From contig NZ_CP053557.1 of NCBI RefSeq assembly GCF_014524545.1, positions 1,451,501 to 1,515,500 of the forward strand: DNA of 64,000 nucleotides, in the 5' to 3' direction. This DNA is from Exiguobacterium sp. Helios. Lineage in GTDB: Bacteria > Bacillota > Bacilli > Exiguobacteriales > Exiguobacteriaceae. The notes below the pieces were generated by a model that was not told the origin of the DNA, did not search any database, and saw only the letters and a list, made by a program, of their open reading frames with translations. Of this stretch, positions 53,537 through 61,741 are shown piece by piece. The position numbers and the translations under genes are program-made. Numbering within the stretch: position 1 is the first letter of the stretch; every line of letters starts with the position of its first letter.

Positions 53537-55906
53537 TTATGGTTTTCCGTCTTTGGTCCGTTGCACCATCGGCAGCCGGACTAGGAAATCCGTTCCGACA
53601 TCCAGTTCGGATGAAACAGAAATTTGTCCGGAATGAGCTTCGACGATTTCCTTACAAATCATCAGCCCGAGTCCGGTTCCTTGAATCCGCTTATGGTCGT
53701 TGCGCTCCACACGGTAAAAGGACTCGAACAAATACGGTAGGTCTTGTTTCGGAATGCCGAGTCCGTTATCGCTGATTGTCAGGACAACCTCTTCCTCACT
53801 GCAGTCGAGCAGGACCTCGATCTTCGGACTCGACGGCGAGTATTTGATTGCATTACCCAAAAGGTTCGTCAGCAGTTGACGTATTTTTCCACGGTCCGCT
53901 TCAATCGTACAGGTCGTATGAGCCGAATCAAACAGGACCTGATGGGAGGTGTTGGAGACATTCATCCAGTCGGCTACTTCCTGTACCAAAGCTGCTATGT
54001 CAAAGGATTCAAACGAATAGACTTCCTTTTGGTGACTCAAGCGTTGATAGTCCAAGAAAGCGGTGACAAGCTTACCTAAGCGTTGGGCTTCACTGCGGAC
54101 AGTTTTTAAATATTTCAATTGTTTTTCACCGGAGACGTTGCGGTGAATCATCAGCTCACTGAATCCTTCAATCGAGGCTAGGGGCGTCCGGAGTTCATGT
54201 GAAATCATTGAAATGAAGGCATGCTCCTTTTGTACCGCTTCGACTTCAGCCGTCCGTTCACTTAAGACAAAGATGATACCTTTGCTGTCCGGCAGAAATT
54301 CCGTATACAGACGGACGTGACGATTCCTGCTGACTTCGAAATCTTGGGCGTCCATGGCATGGCCGTTCGCTAAATGAATTTTTAATTGTTTCATATAGTC
54401 GGTAAGGGCCTCTTTTTCAGTAAAGACCCGGCGAAGGATGGCCATGATGGATTCAAAATCATGCAAAGTATCCGGCAGGTCTCGTAATTCGGGGAACATA
54501 GTGACCAACGTCCCATTGTGAATCAATCGTGAATCGGGAAAATTGACGTACATGACGGCTTCTCGAAGGCTGTCCAAAATCCGTTGGACGTGCTGTTTAT
54601 CTTCTTTCAGTGCCCGCATATGCTCGATTCGCAAAATCCCGAGTGACAGAATATCGCTGACTGCCGAAAGCTTTTCATATACTTCTGCCGTCGGGTCAGT
54701 GAATGTCAACAAGGCAAACGGTTCAGCTTCACGCGAATTCAGCAATGGAATAATCCGTTCAACAAGGTATTGATCCTCTCTGACAGGCTGCGCCAGCCGG
54801 GGGATGCTGCCTTCAGACAAAGGATTTTGCCGGTAAATGACTTCTTCTTGCCTCGAAACCAGAGTCAGCTTCAACTCCGGTAAGCCGAACGATCGGGCCA
54901 CATCCCGTAGCAAATCTTGCGTGCAGTGAAACGTCTCGTATTCCAATAAGTGACGGGCAAGATCCGTCTGAAGTTGTAGCTTGATTTCCGTTTTGTTTTT
55001 TTCCGACAGGCTGTCAGAAAGTTCACGGTTCCGGCTTGATAATTGCTGATTGGCACGATCTGTTTCGGATTGTTGAAACGCAAGCATCGTCATCATGTTC
55101 TGCATGGCTTTGGCGAGGACGCCGATTTCATCCTGTCGTTTGATCAGAGGCATCGAAGAATAAGCATATGGATTTTTTGTTTGCTTGACCAGACGAACGA
55201 GATCATTTGTCAACCGTTGCATGAATCGGAACGTCCAGCTGTTTAAAAGGAAAAAGACAGCAACAAGAACTGTCAACGTTTTCCAAAGGGTCGTTCGCAT
55301 CTGATCGGCAAGTGTCTGCTGTGCTCTTTTTTCCAGTGTATGAATAGAGTTGATATATTGATCCGCTGCTTGTCGGGTCGTCGAAAAAAAATACATGGTA
55401 TCGAGTGAAGAACGTTCTGTCCCGCTCATAGTCGATTGCAACGGGATGACGAAGGACGCATCCTTTAACATCCGTCGCATGGCGGTAAAATCGGTATATC
55501 GGTTGGCGGACTGTCGATTTTCCGTCAATGGAATCAATATTTTTTCGTAGTACTGTATTAAAATCATTGCCGTTTTTGAGTAAGAATCTGTTTCTGGGGA
55601 CGGGTAAGTATGCGCCAAATGTTCAAGATCCTGCTTTGTCCGCTTTAAGTCATTCGACAGTCCGAGAGAAGCCGGTGTTTCATTTAATAAGGCTTCCTGA
55701 ATCTCAATATTCGTCTCCTGCAAATCATTCCAAATCTCACGTGCAGCAGTTTTTTGATTGGTCAAACGCAACAGCATGACATTATTCTCTTCTAGTTGCT
55801 GAATGGAATAGGAATAGGCACCCATCGTCACGCACACTAAAATCATAAAATTTAATAGTAGCAGTCCTGAAAAGGTCCGGGTAATTTTACTGAATATCCA
55901 TTTCAT
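53537..55906 (-). CDS. Membrane sensor histidine kinase without partner regulator
   Basis: About 789 residues: membrane segment 1 (about 12-34), an outside helical sensor of about 170 residues (Q/T-rich, four-helix type), segment 2 (about 208-226), HAMP, coiled coil, a GAF-like and a PAS-like region, then HisKA (SMISHELRTPLASIEGF; His about 570) and HATPase (NLLGNAIKYSP, DNGLGIP, GTGLGLMICKEI). No response-regulator gene is adjacent. ATG 55906 is 5 bases from GAGG; ATG 55909 is the alternative. It heads an operon with a small protein, an isochorismatase-like enzyme and DUF2817. Confidence 0.88.
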   Translation of the reverse strand: MKWIFSKITRTFSGLLLLNFMILVCVTMGAYSYSIQQLEENNVMLLRLTNQKTAAREIWNDLQETNIEIQEALLNETPASLGLSNDLKRTKQDLEHLAHTYPSPETDSYSKTAMILIQYYEKILIPLTENRQSANRYTDFTAMRRMLKDASFVIPLQSTMSGTERSSLDTMYFFSTTRQAADQYINSIHTLEKRAQQTLADQMRTTLWKTLTVLVAVFFLLNSWTFRFMQRLTNDLVRLVKQTKNPYAYSSMPLIKRQDEIGVLAKAMQNMMTMLAFQQSETDRANQQLSSRNRELSDSLSEKNKTEIKLQLQTDLARHLLEYETFHCTQDLLRDVARSFGLPELKLTLVSRQEEVIYRQNPLSEGSIPRLAQPVREDQYLVERIIPLLNSREAEPFALLTFTDPTAEVYEKLSAVSDILSLGILRIEHMRALKEDKQHVQRILDSLREAVMYVNFPDSRLIHNGTLVTMFPELRDLPDTLHDFESIMAILRRVFTEKEALTDYMKQLKIHLANGHAMDAQDFEVSRNRHVRLYTEFLPDSKGIIFVLSERTAEVEAVQKEHAFISMISHELRTPLASIEGFSELMIHRNVSGEKQLKYLKTVRSEAQRLGKLVTAFLDYQRLSHQKEVYSFESFDIAALVQEVADWMNVSNTSHQVLFDSAHTTCTIEADRGKIRQLLTNLLGNAIKYSPSSPKIEVLLDCSEEEVVLTISDNGLGIPKQDLPYLFESFYRVERNDHKRIQGTGLGLMICKEIVEAHSGQISVSSELDVGTDFLVRLPMVQRTKDGKP

Positions 55907-56077
55907 CATGACCTCTTTCTACAGCGGACAACGGAGATACGTAGTTCGTGTCCCTGATAATCGCTGTGTGAATAACATACTATGATTATACATGTTATGG
56001 GAGAGGTTTTGACCCGTTTCATCAATGGAACTTCTATTAAATTTTTGATGGTAGTATACAGACGATCAGTCTGGACT

Positions 56078-56371
56078 TTATTCTATTAAGTGATGAATGG
56101 ATCCAATTAATTCATCAAGAGGCTCAAAACTCTCTAGAAAAAATTGATAATTGGATGGATGCCGAATGCCGTGAATGAAAATTCGTTTTTCGAGTGTCGG
56201 TAAAAACAGCAGATATTCGATATCCATGATCCGCTCTTCAGAAAATTCGCGACGGAAAACGGAAATTTTAGCTGAATTAGCAGTTAAATACGTCGGATCG
56301 ACCCGGTAGCGTTCTTCAGAGAATTGTCTTTTGATAAATACTAAAAAGTCCGAACCACTAAAAAATTTCAT
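56078..56371 (-). CDS. Hypothetical protein, 97 residues
   Basis: A small protein starting MKFFSGSDFLVFIKRQFSEE, with a repeated FSEE/FSEER element and a helical C-terminus. AGGAAGGAG lies 9 bases before ATG 56371. No family recognised. It is divergent from Rrf2 copy B. Confidence 0.62.
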   Translation of the reverse strand: MKFFSGSDFLVFIKRQFSEERYRVDPTYLTANSAKISVFRREFSEERIMDIEYLLFLPTLEKRIFIHGIRHPSNYQFFLESFEPLDELIGSIHHLIE

Positions 56372-56481
56372 ATGAGTGAACTCCTTCCTATAATCGTTCT
56401 TTATATATTAAGTATTTCCTGTACATGTTTAAAGGAAACGTATTTCAGCAAAAAAATAGATACATTTCATAACACTTAAAA

Positions 56482-56522
56482 CTATATCTTATGTCGTTTT
56501 TTTTGTACTATAAGTGATATAG
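56482..56522. repeat. Inverted repeat upstream of Rrf2 copy B
   Basis: CTATATC (56482-56488) and GATATAG (56516-56522) flank a T-rich stretch in the gap between divergent genes. A TACTAT at 56506-56511 could be a -10. It may be an operator. It does not resemble the palindrome before copy A. Confidence 0.35.
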
Positions 56523-56543
56523 AGAACAAAGTAGGTGGAAATA

Positions 56544-56936
56544 ATGAAAATGACTCGATCGACGGATTATGCGATTCGAGTACTATTGTATACGACTCTT
56601 CACCCGACTCGACTCGTTCAAATTCAAGAAGTAGCCGATTATTATGATATTTCGAAAAATCATTTAATGAAAATTGTTCATGCACTAAGCCGATTCGGAC
56701 TCATCACATCCTATCAGGGACGTAACGGAGGTTTTAAGTTGGCGAAAGATCCGTTGGACATCACGTTGGGTGAAATCGTACAGCTTTTTGAAAAGGTCTC
56801 TTATCTTGAAAGTATTCCAGCCGTCCATGAAGATGAAAATCTGGGAAATATGAAAGAAGCGTTTGATGATGCATTTTTTCAATTTTCGGAAGCACTCAAG
56901 GCATACTCACTGCAAGATTTGATTCAAACGGATTGA
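56544..56936 (+). CDS. Rrf2-family regulator without cluster cysteines (copy B)
   Basis: A 130-residue near copy of the regulator at 47200-47598. The first 86 residues align without gaps and by eye differ at about 15 positions; the tails differ more. It too has no cysteine, so no iron-sulfur cluster of the NsrR/IscR type. ATG 56544 follows AGGTGG. A terminator and then the homologue of the copy-A partner gene follow, so the two-gene arrangement is duplicated as a unit. Confidence 0.85.
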   Translation: MKMTRSTDYAIRVLLYTTLHPTRLVQIQEVADYYDISKNHLMKIVHALSRFGLITSYQGRNGGFKLAKDPLDITLGEIVQLFEKVSYLESIPAVHEDENLGNMKEAFDDAFFQFSEALKAYSLQDLIQTD

Positions 56937-56957
56937 CGGTGTGTAAAAAAAAGAGTT

Positions 56958-57004
56958 TAAAACACGTGGCAGATTGGTAAAATTCTGTAGCGTGTTTTTT
57001 TGTC
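56958..57004 (+). terminator. Terminator after Rrf2 copy B
   Basis: AAACACG pairs with CGTGTTT with an inner CAGA/TCTG helix, followed by seven T residues. Confidence 0.78.
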
Positions 57005-57151
57005 ATGAACAGAAGATAAAATTCCCTAATAAAACTGGTAAATGTTATACTTAATTTCGGATGAAAATAGGGAACTAAAGTGGTTTCTTTCGTTGCATGT
57101 CCTCATCCGGAATAATCATAACTTGAATTCTGTCAGAAAGGAGTTTCCAGA

Positions 57152-57577
57152 ATGTCTGAGATCACCATTGACACATTCACATCCTTTATCAAGACCATAA
57201 TCAGACCTCCCTTATTTCTTGTAGAGAAAAAAGAACAGCCTGAAAACATAACGGTTGAGATTCGATACGCACAGTTGCGTTCTACAACCAAAGCTCAATT
57301 GTTAGAACCCCTTGTCCGTTTGTTCGAGGAAGAGGCGACGGATGAAGCAAGGGAAGTGTTAACGAAGGAATTGATTCATTTAGCTGCACATACACTACAT
57401 CATTCGAATCATCTTTTAACCGCTTGCTTGACGAAAGAGACAAACTCAAATCGTCATTATGCTTATTTGTATATTGAAGGAAAAGAAGTACTACACCGAA
57501 TTATGACGGATGAGAAAGATATCCTGCCGTTTGTTCGCCAGATCGATCAATTGATTCAGAAATTTGAATCAGACTAA
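57152..57577 (+). CDS. Hypothetical protein paired with the Rrf2 regulator (copy B)
   Basis: A 141-residue protein homologous to that at 47840-48250: MSEITIDTFTSFIKTIIRPPLFL, a VEIRYAQL beta segment, helices with paired histidines (TLHHSNHL) and a DQLIQ tail. GAAAGGAG precedes ATG 57152. It follows Rrf2 copy B with a 215-base gap containing a terminator, as in copy A. Function unknown. Confidence 0.7.
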   Translation: MSEITIDTFTSFIKTIIRPPLFLVEKKEQPENITVEIRYAQLRSTTKAQLLEPLVRLFEEEATDEAREVLTKELIHLAAHTLHHSNHLLTACLTKETNSNRHYAYLYIEGKEVLHRIMTDEKDILPFVRQIDQLIQKFESD

Positions 57578-57683
57578 CGCTGACTGAAAATGGTGCAAGC
57601 CATTTTATATATAAGGATCACGTTCGAAAAACTGAAATGTACAGTAATCATGTAGGATTGCTGGAACAAGTCCGTTGAACATG

Positions 57684-57727
57684 ACAACAGGCAAGCCTTC
57701 CGAAATAACGGAGGACTTGCCTGTTGT
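57684..57727. terminator. Strong hairpin after the L7/L12-tail protein gene
   Basis: A 19-bp stem with two mismatches (57684-57702 with 57709-57727). No T tract follows on the minus strand, so termination is uncertain. Confidence 0.5.
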
Positions 57728-57731
57728 TCAT

Positions 57732-58049
57732 TTAACGATTCTCGGACGAGGTATCTTTGAACGCATCGACATATTGTTTCGCTTCAAGTAACGGATAACC
57801 AAGCGTTTCCCGGACAAGCTTGATGGCTTCGACCGTTTGATGCTCATTAATAAGACGTTGGATTTGTTCATTGAGTAAGGTATGACTGCTTGCGGCATCC
57901 GTCATGCCGAGATGTTCCTGAATCCGGGTCAGTTCGCGCAGGAGCTGTTGCTGCATGACCCTTTGTTTTACAAGTTGTTGCGAGACGAATTGCCAAAACA
58001 GAATCAATAGAATAAAGGGCAACCAAATCGAAAAAAATGAGTCCAGCAT
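57732..58049 (-). CDS. Membrane-anchored protein with a ribosomal L7/L12-like C-terminus
   Basis: A 105-residue protein: membrane segment (about 3-22), a coiled-coil linker rich in Q and L (VKQRVMQQQLLRELTRIQEHL) and a C-terminal AIKLVRETLGYPLLEAKQYVDAF that mirrors the L7/L12 C-terminal helix pair. ATG 58049 follows GGAGGGA. Function unknown. Confidence 0.75.
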   Translation of the reverse strand: MLDSFFSIWLPFILLILFWQFVSQQLVKQRVMQQQLLRELTRIQEHLGMTDAASSHTLLNEQIQRLINEHQTVEAIKLVRETLGYPLLEAKQYVDAFKDTSSENR

Positions 58050-58176
58050 AAAATCCCTCCTTTCCCTCACCGTACCATAACAAGAATGATGTAACAATTA
58101 GTGGAAATTGAAAAGAATACCGTTTATTCTGAAATAGTGGAAAATTAAGGATTTAAAAAAGAAAGGAATGAAAAGT

Positions 58177-58911
58177 GTGGAAGATTTGTTAGAAACGCTG
58201 ATTCCGACGTTGCTTCTGATGGGTAGTGTCCTATTGGTCGGGTTCGGGGTTACGCTCGGCAGTTTATTTTATTTCCGCCGGCGGTCGTTTGAAAAGAGTA
58301 CATATAAGCAGGTTACGCAAGAGCGGTTTCTGAAGGCCGTCCGTGACAAAGGGATTTGGGGAGAATATTTAACGACCCGGCAACTTGAAAAAGTCGGCGG
58401 CTACGGGAAATTTGTCATGAATACGTATGTCCCGAAAGCGCGCGGAAAAGGATTGACGGAAATCGACGTGACGTTTATCCATGAGAGTGGCATTTACGTG
58501 CTCGAGTCGAAAAATTACAGCGGCTGGATTTTTGGAAAAGAAGCGGACCGGCAGTGGACTCAGATGTTTAAAAACCGGTACAAACAAAAGTTCTATAATC
58601 CGATTAAACAAAATGAGCAACACCTCAAAAGTATGGAGCAGTTTTTAGCAGGCACGATCGGAGAAGAAGTGTTCCATTCGGTCATCGTCTTCAGCGAGCG
58701 CTGTGAACTAAAAAAAATCAAGGTGGATTCGAGTCATGTCCACGTCATCAAACGGAATGAGTTACACCGGACAATTAAGAAACTGGCGACCGTCAACCGT
58801 TTAACACCAGCGCAAGTTGATGCTGTCTATAAGCAGCTCAAGCAACAATCGCAGGTTGAACAAGAAATCAAGGATGCCCATATCGAATCGGTTAAATCGT
58901 TTACGTCTTAA
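58177..58911 (+). CDS. Membrane-anchored NERD-domain protein
   Basis: A 244-residue protein: an N-terminal membrane segment (about 10-35), then a NERD domain with GIWGEYLTTRQLEKV, TEIDVTFIHESGIYVLESKNYSG (the Asp and Glu-x-Lys positions of the nuclease-like fold) and W. The domain is thought to act on DNA or RNA. Start GTG 58177 is preferred since GAAAGGA lies 9 bases upstream; ATG 58168 touches that site. Confidence 0.85.
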   Translation: MEDLLETLIPTLLLMGSVLLVGFGVTLGSLFYFRRRSFEKSTYKQVTQERFLKAVRDKGIWGEYLTTRQLEKVGGYGKFVMNTYVPKARGKGLTEIDVTFIHESGIYVLESKNYSGWIFGKEADRQWTQMFKNRYKQKFYNPIKQNEQHLKSMEQFLAGTIGEEVFHSVIVFSERCELKKIKVDSSHVHVIKRNELHRTIKKLATVNRLTPAQVDAVYKQLKQQSQVEQEIKDAHIESVKSFTS

Positions 58912-58938
58912 ATTAAACAATCAGAAGGAAGTGGAAAC

Positions 58939-59247
58939 ATGGCCATTCATAAAAAGCCGATTGATTACATTGATATTCCTGCTCCGCAACATAGTGAAGG
59001 CGCCTATTACCGGGTTGTCTACGGGGATGTCGACTGGGAGGAAAATGAAAACTTTCATCGGGCGATCTACGTGTTAATGGGATACGAGGAAAAAATCATG
59101 TATCGCCGAGTCGCGCACATCTTAACGACACCGAATCACCCGAATGATTTGTCGGACTTCGATAAAGTGATGGCTGCAATGACCCGATTGAAAGACCGCA
59201 ATGCTGTCTATAACGATAAAAAGAGAGAAAATCAGACATCTGTTTGA
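58939..59247 (+). CDS. Hypothetical protein, 102 residues
   Basis: A soluble protein starting MAIHKKPIDYIDIPAPQHSEG, with two beta-rich segments and a basic tail. AGAAGGAAGTGG precedes ATG 58939. It lies 28 bases after the NERD gene and is probably co-transcribed. No family recognised. Confidence 0.68.
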   Translation: MAIHKKPIDYIDIPAPQHSEGAYYRVVYGDVDWEENENFHRAIYVLMGYEEKIMYRRVAHILTTPNHPNDLSDFDKVMAAMTRLKDRNAVYNDKKRENQTSV

Positions 59248-59272
59248 CAATCCACCGATTCCGGCATATAGT
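59244..59272 (+). promoter_or_regulatory. SigA promoter of the MarR gene
   Basis: TTGACA (59244-59249), 17 bases, TATAGT (59267-59272). The -35 overlaps the end of the preceding gene. Confidence 0.85.
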
Positions 59273-59294
59273 AAATAAGTTCAATTAATAAGTA

Positions 59295-59305
59295 GTGCAA
59301 CTATT
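59295..59305. promoter_or_regulatory. Probable MarR operator 1
   Basis: The word AATAGTTGCAC on the minus strand (GTGCAACTATT here), between promoter and start codon. The same word recurs before the next gene at 59771-59781. Confidence 0.6.
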
Positions 59306-59327
59306 ATGCCGAAAGTGGGGAGTCTTA

Positions 59328-59750
59328 ATGAAAGAAGCGGATTGGTCACTTGGTATGCAATTGTCACGCAGCTATCTTTCCTTTAAACGGGCTGCCACGA
59401 AACGGATGGAACAACATGGCCTGACACCGGAACAATTTTCAGTGTTGAGTGAGCTGCATAAGCAGGAAGGCATCTCACAAAAACAGTTGGCGTTGACGAC
59501 CGAGCGGGATCAGACGACAGTGGGAAAAATCCTAGATAAGCTCGTGAAGAAAGGTCTTGTCATTCGTTCAGCGGATCCGAGAGACCGGAGGGCTTTCATT
59601 TTGTTGACGACGAAAGAAGGCATACAGACGATTCAGCTGCTCGAACCGACGCTCGATGAACTCCAGCAGCAGGCGTTTTCTGGTCTGTCGAAAAAAGAGA
59701 TTAAACAATTCATCAAAACACTCGAGACCATTTACAAAAATGTGACGTAA
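59328..59750 (+). CDS. MarR-family regulator
   Basis: A 140-residue winged-helix protein: LTPEQFSVLSELHKQEGISQKQLALTTERDQTTVGKILDKLVKKGLV-type DNA-binding region, with the wing DPRDRRAFILLT. ATG 59328 follows GGGGAG. It lies directly before an ABC-2-type membrane protein gene, and both leaders carry the same 11-base operator word. Confidence 0.9.
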   Translation: MKEADWSLGMQLSRSYLSFKRAATKRMEQHGLTPEQFSVLSELHKQEGISQKQLALTTERDQTTVGKILDKLVKKGLVIRSADPRDRRAFILLTTKEGIQTIQLLEPTLDELQQQAFSGLSKKEIKQFIKTLETIYKNVT

Positions 59751-59770
59751 GTGGTTTCTCTTTTTAAACT

Positions 59771-59781
59771 AATAGTTGCAC
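59771..59781. promoter_or_regulatory. Probable MarR operator 2
   Basis: AATAGTTGCAC lies inside the spacer of a candidate promoter (TTTAAA 59763-59768 and TATTAT 59786-59791), so binding would block RNA polymerase. Confidence 0.6.
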
Positions 59782-59823
59782 ATGCTATTATAAGTAATGC
59801 ATATAAAAAGGAGAGTACATTAC

Positions 59824-60852
59824 ATGAAGAGTTTTAAAGAAGTATGGTCCATCACACAAACGAAAGTCGGGTTAATGTTTGCCTTGATTGTTCCGGTCTT
59901 GTTCCTTGTCGTCTGGATGACCGGTTACCACGGCGCGACGGACCGGTTGGATCAGTTACGCGTCGCCGTCGTCAAAGATGCAACGACGGAAGGACTATAT
60001 CAAAACCTCAAAGCCGATAGTCCGTTTACCGTCAAAGCCGTTTCGTCCGAAGCGGAAGGAATGAAACAACTCGATGCCGGAAACGTCGAGATGGTGCTTG
60101 CGGCAGACTTGACCGATGCAAAACAAATGACGTTTCATGTCAACCAGGCAAATGCCGAGTTCGCGAACGGTATTCTGAAACAGGCGACAGCTGAAATCGC
60201 CAAAGGAATCAACGGTCAACCGGCTATCCAATCGGACATCATCATCGAACACGAGGTATCCGATTTCTCAATGTCGATGTTGCCGTTGTTGCTTGGATTC
60301 GTGATTTATATTGCCGTCATGACGATGGGAATTCAATTTAATCTCGTGACACAAATTCTCCAAAAACGTTTTCCGAAATGGTCACTCTTTTGGAGCAAAC
60401 AACTGTTACACGGGATCGTCCTGCTGGTTGTTCCGCTCGTCATGGTATCGCTTGCGTTTGCCTTTGCCGATATCGAGACATCATTCTTGAAAGTATGGGC
60501 GTTCCAACTGTTGCTGACAGCAACGTGTATCAGTGTCACGCAGATGAACTTCACAATTTTTGGTCCGATTGCCCCGCTTGTGAATGTCGCATTGATTCCG
60601 TTCCAACTGATGACGGCGGGCAATATCGTTCCGTCTTCGATGCTGGCTCCGTTTTACCAAACGATTGGTCATTATCTGCCGGTTCCGAATGCCGTCGGCG
60701 GTTTGACCCGGTTGCTGTATTTTGACGGTGATATCTCGACCTATCTCTTACGATTGGCGGTTATTCTGCTCGTGACGCTTGTGGTCACATTGATTTTGAC
60801 AGCAGTTCGCCGGGAACAGGCACATATCGTCGAAGTCAAACAGGCTTCCTGA
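59824..60852 (+). CDS. ABC-2-type / YhgE-like membrane protein, probable drug or lipid exporter
   Basis: A 342-residue protein: one N-terminal membrane segment, an outside domain of about 130 residues, then five to six segments at the C-terminus. This topology fits ABC-2 (DUF3533/YhgE-like) proteins. No ATPase is encoded beside it. ATG 59824 follows AAGGAGAG. Control by the preceding MarR protein is likely. Confidence 0.82.
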   Translation: MKSFKEVWSITQTKVGLMFALIVPVLFLVVWMTGYHGATDRLDQLRVAVVKDATTEGLYQNLKADSPFTVKAVSSEAEGMKQLDAGNVEMVLAADLTDAKQMTFHVNQANAEFANGILKQATAEIAKGINGQPAIQSDIIIEHEVSDFSMSMLPLLLGFVIYIAVMTMGIQFNLVTQILQKRFPKWSLFWSKQLLHGIVLLVVPLVMVSLAFAFADIETSFLKVWAFQLLLTATCISVTQMNFTIFGPIAPLVNVALIPFQLMTAGNIVPSSMLAPFYQTIGHYLPVPNAVGGLTRLLYFDGDISTYLLRLAVILLVTLVVTLILTAVRREQAHIVEVKQAS

Positions 60853-60855
60853 ATC

Positions 60856-60895
60856 AAAAAAACGAGCTTGATCCAATGGATCAGCTCGTTTTTTA
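60856..60895. terminator. Terminator between the membrane protein and the converging dehydrogenase-like gene
   Basis: AAAAAACGAGCT pairs with AGCTCGTTTTTT, with GATC/GATC pairing inside; T and A runs on both sides. Confidence 0.9.
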
Positions 60896-60896
60896 G

Positions 60897-61538
60897 TTAA
60901 GCAAACAGTTCAGCAATCGCGGTTTGACCCGTCAATAACGGAATCGTTTGGTGGAATGCCGACTGTTGTCCGATTGATGCGACGACGACACGTGCGACAT
61001 CCTCGCGGGCAATCGTCGTTTCGTCCGTTGATGCCGGATCCGTCGTCACCGCTCCCATTCCCGCCTCGTCCGTCAGGCCGCCCGGGCGCAGAATCGTATA
61101 GGCAAGAGAACTTTCACGCAACAGACGATCCGCATAATGTTTCGCGACATAATACGGTTTCATGCTGTCGGACCACGTTTCCGGCGAATCGGCATTTAAC
61201 GCACTGACCATGATGAACTGGCCTGCCTGAATCCCTTCTGCTGCCGCAACCGATTTTGCCGCTCCGTCGAGATCAATCAAAATGGTTTTGTCGGCACCGG
61301 TGTGACCGCCGGATCCTGCTGTGAAGATGACGATGTCACTGCCTTGGATCGCATCTTGAATCGACGCGACATCCTGCTCCAAATCGAGAAAAACCGGTGT
61401 TGCCCCGAGGGCTTCAAAATCGGCATACTGTTCTTTTGAACGTAATCCGACGCGGACGTCGTGACTCGATCCGCTTAATTGTTTCGCCACCTGACGACCG
61501 ACTTTTCCGTTTGCTCCAATAATGAATACGTTACTCAT
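60897..61538 (-). CDS. NAD(P)-binding atypical SDR (YhfK-like)
   Basis: A 213-residue protein with FIIGANGKVGRQVAKQL at its N-terminus and a later PYYVAKHYADRLL segment that places the YxxxK in the atypical group. Such proteins reduce or bind NAD(P) and often respond to oxidative stress. ATG 61538 follows GGAGGAATGG; the frame open further upstream lacks a ribosome site. Confidence 0.85.
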   Translation of the reverse strand: MSNVFIIGANGKVGRQVAKQLSGSSHDVRVGLRSKEQYADFEALGATPVFLDLEQDVASIQDAIQGSDIVIFTAGSGGHTGADKTILIDLDGAAKSVAAAEGIQAGQFIMVSALNADSPETWSDSMKPYYVAKHYADRLLRESSLAYTILRPGGLTDEAGMGAVTTDPASTDETTIAREDVARVVVASIGQQSAFHQTIPLLTGQTAIAELFA

Positions 61539-61686
61539 CTTCCATTCCTCCCATTCGTTGATTCGTTCTCTGTCAGTATGGAAGAAAGTAAGTGTATCCT
61601 GCAATCAAGAGGACTTGATGAAAGAACATTGCCTCTTTTTGACGAAATAATCAAAAAATTGTTGGAACCGTTAGAACAATATGGTA

Positions 61687-61711
61687 CTGTTTTGAGTATT
61701 ATACAAAACAG
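61687..61711. repeat. Perfect 8-9-8 inverted repeat before the solute-binding protein gene
   Basis: CTGTTTTG (61687-61694), AGTATTATA, CAAAACAG (61704-61711). It ends about 30 bases before the GTG start. A TATTATA lies in the loop. It has no T tract, so it is more likely an operator than a terminator. Confidence 0.55.
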
Positions 61712-61741
61712 AGTGTCAGACAGAGAGAGGAAGCGGGCAGA

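Noticed and set aside
47200-57577. The region bracketed by the two Rrf2 modules considered as a transposon or genomic island.
   Set aside because: No transposase, integrase, tRNA or terminal inverted repeat is visible; the bracketing may come from simple gene duplication.
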